DNA from: Sphingobacteriaceae bacterium
Lineage (GTDB): Bacteria; Bacteroidota; Bacteroidia; B-17B0; Aurantibacillaceae
Direction of reading: 5' to 3'
DNA: 14,376 nucleotides
Assembly (NCBI GenBank): GCA_023251695.1
Contig: JAHEYE010000066.1
Location: 1-14,376, forward strand
Position numbers and translations under genes: made by a program. Below, one piece after another: positions 8,248 to 14,129 of the stretch. Position 1 is the first letter of the stretch; each line of letters opens with the position of its first letter. The notes under the pieces are model-generated. The model saw nothing but the letters and a program-made list of their open reading frames with translations. It had not been told where the DNA came from and did not search any database.

Positions 8248-9756
8248 ATGCCTATCATCAATTCCATAGCATCCTGGCTCATGAAAAAGCGAATGCATCA
8301 GATAGAGCTGTTTGTTAAATACCCGCATGATGTTCAGGAAGAATGGATGTTACGTTTGATACAAGACGCAAAAGATACAGAGTTCGGCAAACGCCATCAT
8401 TTCAGTTCTATAAAAGACTACAGTCAATTTAAACGCAATATTCCTTTACAGGATTACGAAAGTTTAAAACCTGCGATTGACCTCACCCGGCGTGGCGCTC
8501 AAAATTTATTATGGCCCGGTGAAATTAAATGGTTTGCCAAAAGCAGCGGCACTACCGATAAAAGTAAATACATTCCTGTTAGTAACGAGTCGCTCGATGG
8601 TTGTCATTATAATGCAGGGCGCGATATGGTAACCCTGCATTGCATCAATAATCCCGAAACATTATTATTTACCGGTAAAAATCTTGCTCTTGGCGGCAGT
8701 TATAAAACTGATGTGTTTGGAAATTACAATTCCTTTCATGGCGATGTAAGCGCCATCATTATTCAGAACTTACCCATGTGGGCCGAATTTTTCAGGGCGC
8801 CTGATGTTAACATTGCTTTGATGGATGAATGGGAAAGTAAAATTGAGAAAATGGCAGAGAGTATGATGAATGAAAATGTAACCAGTTTAGCCGGTGTGCC
8901 CAGCTGGATGCTCGTGCTTCTCAAAAAAGTATTGCATTTCAAGAAAGTTAAAACAATCCGTGAAGTGTGGCCCAATCTTGAAGTTTATTTTCATGGCGGT
9001 GTTAATTTTGCGCCTTATAAAGAACAGTTCAAACAAATCTTCGATAACGATAAAATAAATTACATTCAGATGTACAGCGCATCGGAAGGATTTTTTGGGA
9101 TACAGGATGTTAAAGGCAATGATGATATGCTGCTGATGTTAGATTACGGCATTTTTTATGAGTTCATTCCGATAGAAGATGTAGGACTCGAAAATCCGCG
9201 GGTATATAATCTTTCTGAAGTAAAAACAGATGTTAATTACGCTATTGTCATCACAACAAATGCGGGCCTATGGCGTTATCAGTTGGGTGACACTATTCAG
9301 TTTACAGATTTGAATCCTTACCGCATCATTGTTTCAGGACGTACCAAGCATTTTATAAACGCATTTGGCGAAGAGGTTATGGTACACAACACCGATCAGG
9401 CCTTATTAAAAGCCTGTCAAAAAACAAGCGCGATGGTATCAGATTATACTGTAGCGCCGGTGTACATGAATGAAAGCAGCGGCTCGCACGAATGGCTCAT
9501 TGAGTTTGAAAAAGAACCCGATGATCTGAATAGTTTTATTACTGAACTGGATGCAAGTTTAAAACAACTGAATTCTGATTACGAAGCGAAACGCTATAAC
9601 GATTACGTTTTAAAATCGCCGCTCGTAAAATTATTACCGAAAGGCAGTTTTTATAATTGGATGAAATCGCAAAACCGCCTGGGCGGACAATTTAAAGTAC
9701 CGCGCTTAAATAATGGCAGGGAGTATGTAGAAAGCATTAACAAATCTATTTTGTGA
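8248..9756 (+). CDS. GH3-family acyl-adenylating protein (GH3 auxin-responsive promoter family)
   Basis: A 502-aa member of the ANL adenylating superfamily related to plant GH3 acyl-acid amido synthetases, which activate a carboxylate with ATP and join it to an amino acid. Three nucleotide-binding motifs are visible: SSGTTDKSKYIPVS (99-112), YSASEG (276-281) and WRYQLGDTI (342-350), followed by GRTKHFINAFGEEV (364-377). Bacterial GH3 proteins are frequent in Bacteroidota, but their substrates are mostly unknown, and plant hormone chemistry should not be assumed. It starts 51 bp after the PHP/PolX-like gene and its stop overlaps the GTG of the next gene, so it probably belongs to the same run. 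A weak TATATTTA at 8213-8220 could give an internal promoter but has no -33 partner. Confidence 0.92.
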   Translation: MPIINSIASWLMKKRMHQIELFVKYPHDVQEEWMLRLIQDAKDTEFGKRHHFSSIKDYSQFKRNIPLQDYESLKPAIDLTRRGAQNLLWPGEIKWFAKSSGTTDKSKYIPVSNESLDGCHYNAGRDMVTLHCINNPETLLFTGKNLALGGSYKTDVFGNYNSFHGDVSAIIIQNLPMWAEFFRAPDVNIALMDEWESKIEKMAESMMNENVTSLAGVPSWMLVLLKKVLHFKKVKTIREVWPNLEVYFHGGVNFAPYKEQFKQIFDNDKINYIQMYSASEGFFGIQDVKGNDDMLLMLDYGIFYEFIPIEDVGLENPRVYNLSEVKTDVNYAIVITTNAGLWRYQLGDTIQFTDLNPYRIIVSGRTKHFINAFGEEVMVHNTDQALLKACQKTSAMVSDYTVAPVYMNESSGSHEWLIEFEKEPDDLNSFITELDASLKQLNSDYEAKRYNDYVLKSPLVKLLPKGSFYNWMKSQNRLGGQFKVPRLNNGREYVESINKSIL

Positions 9757-10559
9757 AAAATTATTTCAAATGCATTTTAATTAGTTGTGTTTTCTTAATA
9801 GGAAGTGCTTTTGTGTTCACTAAAGAAAAAACACTTTTCACCATTCAAACAGCTTTTAATTTATTTACAACCGATAATCTCACGAATAGTTATTTTGTGA
9901 AGGGCGAAGAAATAATAAAATATAATCCGGGCGGAAAACAATTACTCAAATACAGTAATAAGCGTTATGGAAGAGTAACAACTATCGATGCTACCAATCC
10001 CTTGAAAGTGCTTTTATATTATAAAGACTTCCAACAGATTGTTTTTCTTGATAACCAGTTATCGCAAAACGGAACGGTTATTTCGCTCGAGAGTTTAGGT
10101 TACGAGCAAACCGATTTGGTATGTACCTCTTTCAACAACAGTTTCTGGATCTACAACAAACAAAGCAATGAGCTCTTACGTTTTAACGAGAACTCACAAC
10201 AAATTGCTAAAACAGGAAATTTAAAACAATTGTTGCGGGCCGACCTTAAACCTGATTTCATGATCGAACAAAACAGCTTCCTGTATCTTAATTGTCCTGA
10301 TTTAGGTATTTATGTGTTTGACATGTACGGCACCTTTAATAAAATAATCAGTCTGCAGAAACTGCCGGCATTTCAGGTTAATGATAACATACTTTACTAT
10401 TACAGAGACACGAAACTTTGCTCGTACGATACAAAGGCATTTGAAGAAAAATGCATTTCTTATAACGATAGTTTACTGAAAAATGTACGGCTCGAAAAAG
10501 ACCGCTTATTCTTCCAGTATAAAGATTCCGTTAAGGTGAAGGAGAATCTTAGTCAGTAA
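9753..10559 (+). CDS. Exported protein of unknown function, beta-propeller-like repeats
   Basis: 268 aa starting at a GTG (9753) that overlaps the GH3 stop as GTGA, so it is probably translationally coupled. Residues 1-22 form a signal peptide or single membrane anchor (MKNYFKC, then a hydrophobic run to FVF). The rest has short repeated strand patterns such as VKGEEIIKYNPGGKQLLKY, FWIYNKQSNELLRFNE and IYVFDMYGTFNKII, which read like blades of a six- or seven-bladed propeller without enzymatic motifs. The segment DATNPLKVLLYYKDFQQIVF is typical of a conserved but uncharacterised Bacteroidota family that I recognise only by pattern. A periplasmic scaffold or sensor role is inference. The ATG-less start is supported by the signal peptide and the tight overlap. 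Confidence 0.85.
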   Translation: MKNYFKCILISCVFLIGSAFVFTKEKTLFTIQTAFNLFTTDNLTNSYFVKGEEIIKYNPGGKQLLKYSNKRYGRVTTIDATNPLKVLLYYKDFQQIVFLDNQLSQNGTVISLESLGYEQTDLVCTSFNNSFWIYNKQSNELLRFNENSQQIAKTGNLKQLLRADLKPDFMIEQNSFLYLNCPDLGIYVFDMYGTFNKIISLQKLPAFQVNDNILYYYRDTKLCSYDTKAFEEKCISYNDSLLKNVRLEKDRLFFQYKDSVKVKENLSQ

Positions 10560-10626
10560 TAAGATTTTGTTGTTTAGAGTTTAGCGCTAATTATTTTCTC
10601 AGAATATTAATCTGGAAAAAGAAAAA

Positions 10627-10654
10627 CCCGGAACCCGGAATAGTAAACCCGGAA
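10627..10654. repeat. Three copies of CCCGGAA in an intergenic region
   Basis: CCCGGAA occurs at 10627-10633, 10634-10640 and 10648-10654, between two convergent genes. The last two copies continue as CCCGGAATA. The 100-bp gap also holds the palindrome TTAGCGCTAA (10581-10590). No T-run terminator is evident for either gene. Confidence 0.6.
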
Positions 10655-10659
10655 TAATA

Positions 10660-10998
10660 CTACTGAACGATAATTGTTTCTTCAGCAGTTTTACCTTCTT
10701 CAAGTTTGATCATCCCTTTCGATGTTTTGGAATTAACCGTTGCATTTATATCAAAAATGGCAGGCAATTTAAAAACAAAAGAAACTCTTCCGTTATTATC
10801 GGTTACACCGTGTGCTTTAATGTCGCCCTCTACGTTTTTCTTTACTTCAGCATAAAGCGTAACATCAGCGCCCTTTACACTTTCACCGTTTGCATCTTTA
10901 CAAATAATGGTGGCTTTGCACTCGGTGTTTTTCGGACAAGAGCATAAAATAATTTGTGTTGCAAAAAGTGTTGCGATAATTTTAATTGAAGTTTTCAT
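10660..10998 (-). CDS. Small lipoprotein with an Ig-like/regulatory-like beta-sandwich domain
   Basis: 112 aa from the ATG at 10998; an ATG two codons upstream (11004) is also possible but puts Glu into the signal n-region. The signal peptide MKTSIKIIATLF... ends at a lipobox-like LCSC with Cys21 as likely lipid site, though Cys at -2 is unusual. The mature part reads as one beta-sandwich: KATIICKDANGESVKGADV, then GVTDNNGRVSFVFKLP, the pattern of bacterial Ig-like and carboxypeptidase-regulatory-like domains (a substitutable 'T-D-x-x-G-x' turn followed by a strand). It is probably anchored in the outer or inner membrane facing the periplasm. It is convergent with the exported-protein gene and divergent from the reductase gene. 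The specific role is unknown. Confidence 0.82.
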   Translation of the reverse strand: MKTSIKIIATLFATQIILCSCPKNTECKATIICKDANGESVKGADVTLYAEVKKNVEGDIKAHGVTDNNGRVSFVFKLPAIFDINATVNSKTSKGMIKLEEGKTAEETIIVQ

Positions 10999-11004
10999 TT
11001 CCAT

Positions 11005-11172
11005 GGATTTTAGTATCTCTAATTTACAAAATCACTTGTAGGAAGGCCCTATTGTTCACTAATTCATTATCGCCATTCACTAAATCGCTCCTCTATCAAT
11101 TAAAGAGGTGAATTAAGCCGGAAAACGGCTGAAAAAGTACTTAACTAAATGGAAATCACCCCACTATTTTTA
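11005..11172. other. Intergenic region with two small hairpins between divergent genes
   Basis: No gene is seen here. CCTCT (11090-11094) pairs with AGAGG (11104-11108), and AGCCG (11116-11120) with CGGCT (11126-11130, loop GAAAA). They lie just upstream of the reductase promoter. Their function is unknown; they could be operators or the remains of a dispersed repeat. Confidence 0.35.
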
Positions 11173-11202
11173 TTGACTAATGGTCTAAAATTTGTATTTT
11201 TG
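11173..11202 (+). promoter_or_regulatory. Promoter of the PaaE-like reductase gene
   Basis: TTG (11173-11175), exactly 19 nt, then TATTTTTG (11195-11202): a full match to the Bacteroidota TTG-N19-TAnnTTTG consensus. The ATG at 11219 is 16 nt beyond. An upstream TTG start at 11192 would lie inside this promoter, so the promoter decides the start. Confidence 0.78.
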
Positions 11203-11218
11203 GGACTTATTTTTAAGA

Positions 11219-12283
11219 ATGGCCAAGTTCAATTCCCTTAAGGTTAAAGACATTAAACGCGAAACGGCAGATGCGGTATCAGTTGCTTTTGATGTGCCTC
11301 CTACCCTACAAATTCCTTACCAATACAAACAAGGACAATACATTACTTTAAAACTTACTATTAATGGCGAAGAGCTTCGTAGGTCGTATAGTATTTGTAC
11401 AAGTCCGTATACTGAAAAAGAATTGCGTGTTGCCATTAAAGAAGTAAAAGATGGAAGAGCCTCTTCATACATTAACCAAAAATTAAAAGTTGGTGATGTG
11501 ATTGAGGTGATGACGCCGATGGGAAGTTTTCATTCGGTATTATCGGGTAACAATAAAAAGAACTATGTGTTGTTTGCAGGTGGAAGTGGTATTACACCGA
11601 TGATGAGTATTTTAAAAAGTATTTTACATATTGAGAAACAAAGTAAGGTTACTTTAATTTATGCGAACCGTGATGAAGAGGCTACTATTTTTAAAACTGA
11701 GTTAGAAAAAATTGCTTCAGAAAACGGGGAGCATTTTAAATTGGTTAATGTTTACGATAATCCTAAATCTCAGGTGCCGGATTTGTTGAAAGGAATTGTT
11801 ACTACCGACAAAGCAAAAGCATTAATTGAAAATTACGGCGGTGCTAAGGCTGATGAATATTTTATTTGCGGCCCTGGCCCTTTAATGGAAAATATTAAAA
11901 CAACTTTAGAAGGATTAAAAGTCGCCAAAGAAAAAATTCACATCGAATATTTTACTGCCGTTGCTGATGCGGTTGCAAAAGCAGAAGGCATTGGTAAAAA
12001 TGTAAAAAGTAAAATTACCATTCTACAATACGGTATTGAAACCCATTTTGATTTGGATACCGAAGGCGCCAGTATTTTAGATGCGGCCATTGATGCAGGT
12101 GTTGATGCCCCATTCAGTTGCAAAGGCGCAGTGTGTTGTACTTGTCGCGCTAAATTAATTGAAGGTCAGATAAAAATGGACGCTAATTTTGCATTGACTG
12201 ATGCAGAAGTTGCCGAAGGTTTTATTTTAACCTGCCAATCGCACCCGCTTACCGAAAAGGTTATTGTGGATTACGACGCTTAA
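11219..12283 (+). CDS. PaaE-like ferredoxin-NAD(P)H reductase with C-terminal 2Fe-2S domain
   Basis: 354-aa electron-transfer flavoprotein that moves electrons from NAD(P)H via FAD to a plant-type 2Fe-2S centre and on to a partner oxygenase. Residues 1-105 are the FAD-binding barrel with RRSYS (54-58). Residues 115-245 are the nucleotide-binding domain with AGGSGITPMM (120-129) and CGPGPLM (217-223). Residues 263-354 are the ferredoxin domain with ligands Cys301, Cys306, Cys309 and Cys339; Cys307 is an extra neighbour. Order, length and the ending VDYDA match PaaE, the reductase of phenylacetyl-CoA epoxidase. No paaABCD genes are present here, so the partner may be elsewhere or different, and the symbol is withheld. 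Transcription is from its own strong promoter. The downstream side is bounded by hairpins without a T-run. Confidence 0.9.
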   Translation: MAKFNSLKVKDIKRETADAVSVAFDVPPTLQIPYQYKQGQYITLKLTINGEELRRSYSICTSPYTEKELRVAIKEVKDGRASSYINQKLKVGDVIEVMTPMGSFHSVLSGNNKKNYVLFAGGSGITPMMSILKSILHIEKQSKVTLIYANRDEEATIFKTELEKIASENGEHFKLVNVYDNPKSQVPDLLKGIVTTDKAKALIENYGGAKADEYFICGPGPLMENIKTTLEGLKVAKEKIHIEYFTAVADAVAKAEGIGKNVKSKITILQYGIETHFDLDTEGASILDAAIDAGVDAPFSCKGAVCCTCRAKLIEGQIKMDANFALTDAEVAEGFILTCQSHPLTEKVIVDYDA

Positions 12284-12290
12284 CCTCCCC

Positions 12291-12329
12291 CGGTTCGCTC
12301 ACGAACCGTCCTCTCCTCTAAGCAGAGGA
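12291..12329. repeat. Double hairpin downstream of the reductase gene
   Basis: CGGTTCG (12291-12297) / CGAACCG (12302-12308), loop CTCA, followed by TCCTCT (12314-12319) / AGAGGA (12324-12329), loop AAGC. Both stems are perfect. No T-run follows, so this is not a classic terminator. The pyrimidine-rich layout resembles dispersed intergenic palindromes of Bacteroidota genomes. Confidence 0.6.
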
Positions 12330-12333
12330 AATA

Positions 12334-12420
12334 CCCGGATCTGAATTAAATTCCGAAAATGCTACAAATTGTAGCAAGGAATTTCCTCCAAGCATACTAC
12401 TTTTAAATTATCATTCCGGG
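12334..12420. other. Nested long stem-loop upstream of the GIY-YIG/recombinase pair
   Basis: Three nested arm pairs: CCCGGA (12334-12339) with TCCGGG (12415-12420); AAATTCC (12348-12354) with GGAATTT (12378-12384); and GCTAC (12361-12365) with GTAGC (12371-12375). No open frame is evident. It could be a structured RNA, a degenerate repeat or part of a recombination region. Confidence 0.45.
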
Positions 12421-12422
12421 AC

Positions 12423-12445
12423 GAATTGACTTTCAGTTTCAATTC
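12423..12445. other. 7-bp hairpin in the same intergenic region
   Basis: GAATTGA (12423-12429) pairs with TCAATTC (12439-12445) across a 9-nt loop. It is AT-rich and of unknown role. Confidence 0.4.
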
Positions 12446-12470
12446 ACAAAATTTTTATAAACATTAACTA

Positions 12471-12557
12471 CTGACGTTGGACTTTCCAGGAAGGCAAATA
12501 CGGAGAATAAAGATATTTCCGTTAATGAAATTGCTTAATTGGAAAGTCCTACGTCAG
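12471..12557. repeat. 18-bp inverted repeat (17/18) in front of the GIY-YIG gene
   Basis: Left arm CTGACGTTGGACTTTCCA (12471-12488) and right arm TGGAAAGTCCTACGTCAG (12540-12557) are reverse complements with one mismatch, separated by 51 nt. Inside the loop ACGGA (12500-12504) pairs with TCCGT (12518-12522). The left arm contains GTTGGAC, which fits the GTTRRRY core-site pattern, but the order of arms is opposite to a standard attC. It ends 17 bp before ATG 12575 and could be a regulatory hairpin, a recombination site or the end of a mobile unit. Confidence 0.8.
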
Positions 12558-12574
12558 ACAGAATTTTAATTGAA

Positions 12575-12901
12575 ATGATATTTTACGTATACGTACTTCA
12601 AAGTGAGATGGATGGTATGTTCTATACCGGCTTCACTACTAATTTAAACCGACGGCTCTCTGAGCATAACAATGGGCGATCCGTTTCCACTTGTTGGAGG
12701 CGGCCATTCAAATTGGTTTATGCAGAAATATGTTTTGATCGGGAAGACGCTTTACGAAGGGAAAAATATCTTAAGTCAGGCAGTGGAAAAATTTATTTAC
12801 ATAAACGGTTAATCTTCTATCTTTCCGGGAAAAAGATAATTGACCTACGAAATGTTGAAGCTATACCTGAAAAAATAGAAATCTATGATAACACAAATTG
12901 A
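12575..12901 (+). CDS. Small GIY-YIG family endonuclease-like protein
   Basis: 108-aa single-domain protein of the YhbQ/UvrC-N type GIY-YIG nuclease fold. FYVYVL (3-8) and MFYTG (15-19) supply the two short strands that name the family. NRRLSEH (25-31) carries the conserved Arg, and AEICFDREDALRREKYLK holds the family's second half with the likely metal-binding Glu63. The domain core ends near residue 82, and a short charged tail follows. An earlier in-frame TTG (12539) is disfavoured because it lies in the right arm of the inverted repeat and adds residues not seen in the family. It overlaps the recombinase start by 17 bp, which suggests co-translation. Such genes are often multicopy in Bacteroidota. 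The DNA target is unknown. Confidence 0.87.
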   Translation: MIFYVYVLQSEMDGMFYTGFTTNLNRRLSEHNNGRSVSTCWRRPFKLVYAEICFDREDALRREKYLKSGSGKIYLHKRLIFYLSGKKIIDLRNVEAIPEKIEIYDNTN

Positions 12902-14015
12902 AATGCATCACGGCTTGTTGGAGGATAAGCCCCGTTTATTTTTAAAATTCCCTTTTGATACGGAAACAATAAATTTTGTAAAGAATTTAGAGGGGGTGAA
13001 ATGGAGCAAGAGTAAAAAAGTCTGGCATGTGCCCTATAATGATGACATGCCATTGTTAGTGATTAATTTTTTTGCCTTAAAAGGGATAAAGGTTGATTAC
13101 ATGAATGAAAATGCCCCTTCACCAAAGCCCATTACGCCAATTAAAAAACCGAGCGCTGAGCTTGAATCGTTAAGCAAGGATGTTACACATAAGATACGCA
13201 GCTTTAAGCAGTGGATGCGGTCGAGGCGATACAGTGAAAGTACGATTGATACTTATACTGACGCATTGGGCTTATTCTTGCGCTTTTATTCTAAGAAAGA
13301 GGTTCATGAAATCAGTAATGATGACCTTATTGTTTTTAATAATGAATACATAATTAAAAACGGGCTCTCATCCTCCCATCAGAATCAGGTCGTGAATGCG
13401 ATAAAATTATTTTTTAGAACAGTACAAAATACAAAGATGAATCCGGAATTAGTTCATCGTCCGAAAAGAGAAAAGGTTCTGCCAAATGTTTTAAGTAAAG
13501 AAGAAGTTAAGCTGATTTTAGAAGCGCACGGCAATATAAAACATAGGGCCATGTTAAGTTTAATTTATAGTTGTGGTTTGAGAAGAAACGAATTACTTAA
13601 TTTAAAATTGAATGACATAGATTCAAAAAGAGGTTTAGTTATTATAAGAAAAGGGAAGGGAAGAAAAGACAGAGTAACTCCCTTATCGGAAAAAGTGCTG
13701 ATAATGTTGCGCGATTATTTTAAAGCTTACCAGCCAAAAAACTGGCTATTTGAAGGGCAAAGCGGTGTTGGGCAATATGATGAAAGGAGCCTTGCTAATG
13801 TTTTAAAACAAGCTCTCGAAAAAAGTAATATTAATAAACCGGTGAGTTTGCATTGGTTGCGACATAGTTTTGCAACTCATTTGTTGGAGAATGGAACCGA
13901 CCTGAGGTATATTCAGGAAATATTGGGCCATAGCAGCAGCAAAACAACTGAAATATATACCCATGTAAGTAATAAAAGCATTCAAAAAATAGTTTCCCCG
14001 TTTGATACATTGTAA
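12885..14015 (+). CDS. Tyrosine recombinase, integron-integrase-like, with extra N-terminal domain
   Basis: 376 aa. Residues 1-75 form an added small domain (FLKFPFD ... VKWSKSKKVWHVPY ... GIKVDYM) that recalls HARP-type DNA-binding modules; this likeness is an inference. Residues 95-185 are the SAM-like core-binding domain. Residues 200-376 are the catalytic domain with Arg233 (CGLRRNE), the beta-hairpin Lys near 258 (KGKGRKDR), His323/Arg326 (HWLRHSFATHLL), His349 (LGHSS) and nucleophile Tyr358 (EIYTHV), all intact. INKPVSLHWLRHSFAT and the end SPFDTL closely parallel IntI1 (ITKPATPHTLRHSFAT, SPLDAL). The I2 insertion typical of IntI seems shortened between residues 289 and 318. It shares 17 bp with the GIY-YIG gene; ATG 12903 is a second possible start. 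An attC/attI-like site follows directly. XerC-like housekeeping function is less likely given the extra domain and context. Confidence 0.92.
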   Translation: MITQIEMHHGLLEDKPRLFLKFPFDTETINFVKNLEGVKWSKSKKVWHVPYNDDMPLLVINFFALKGIKVDYMNENAPSPKPITPIKKPSAELESLSKDVTHKIRSFKQWMRSRRYSESTIDTYTDALGLFLRFYSKKEVHEISNDDLIVFNNEYIIKNGLSSSHQNQVVNAIKLFFRTVQNTKMNPELVHRPKREKVLPNVLSKEEVKLILEAHGNIKHRAMLSLIYSCGLRRNELLNLKLNDIDSKRGLVIIRKGKGRKDRVTPLSEKVLIMLRDYFKAYQPKNWLFEGQSGVGQYDERSLANVLKQALEKSNINKPVSLHWLRHSFATHLLENGTDLRYIQEILGHSSSKTTEIYTHVSNKSIQKIVSPFDTL

Positions 14016-14027
14016 TAAAATGGTTAA

Positions 14028-14120
14028 ATTTAACTTAGCGAACAGGGTGATAAAATCACCCCCATCTTGCCAAAATGGAAGGATGGGGGCCAAAAATTCA
14101 CCCCCATAAGCTAGTTAGGC
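14028..14120 (+). other. attC/attI-like recombination site candidate
   Basis: A 93-bp imperfect palindrome begins 13 bp after the recombinase stop. The right end is GTTAGGC (14114-14120), matching the integron core GTTRRRY; the left end ATTTAAC (14028-14034) fits RYYYAAC. Pairing: AAC/GTT plus TAGC (14036-14039)/GCTA (14110-14113) with one extrahelical T (14035), an unpaired GAACA/CCATAA spacer, then GGGTGA (14045-14050)/TCACCC (14098-14103). An inner hairpin CCCCCAT (14059-14065)/ATGGGGG (14083-14089) caps it. The order R box, unpaired spacer, L box, variable tip is that of attC sites, and the length is in their range. Against it: the outer R pairing includes two G-T wobbles and one mismatch. 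TCACCCCCAT occurs twice (14056-14065, 14098-14107), so other folds compete. Confidence 0.5.
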
Positions 14121-14129
14121 GGCATTATA

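Noticed and set aside
11192..11218. Upstream TTG start extending the reductase by nine residues
   Set aside because: It falls within the promoter (-7 box 11195-11202), so it would not be in the mRNA; ATG 11219 begins the conserved domain.
12471..12557. Inverted repeat as a standard attC
   Set aside because: Core-like elements come in the opposite order (GTTRRRY first), and one position of the second breaks the consensus.
12539..12574. TTG start extending the GIY-YIG protein by 12 residues
   Set aside because: The extension comes from the right arm of the inverted repeat and is not family-like; ATG 12575 directly precedes the first strand.
14059..14089. Strong hairpin as a rho-independent terminator of the recombinase
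   Set aside because: No T-run follows on either strand and it nests inside the larger attC-like palindrome, though some termination effect is possible.
13803..14093. Minus-strand 96-codon ORF over the recombinase end and att-like site
   Set aside because: It is antisense to the catalytic HxxR/Tyr region of the recombinase and its composition is not protein-like.
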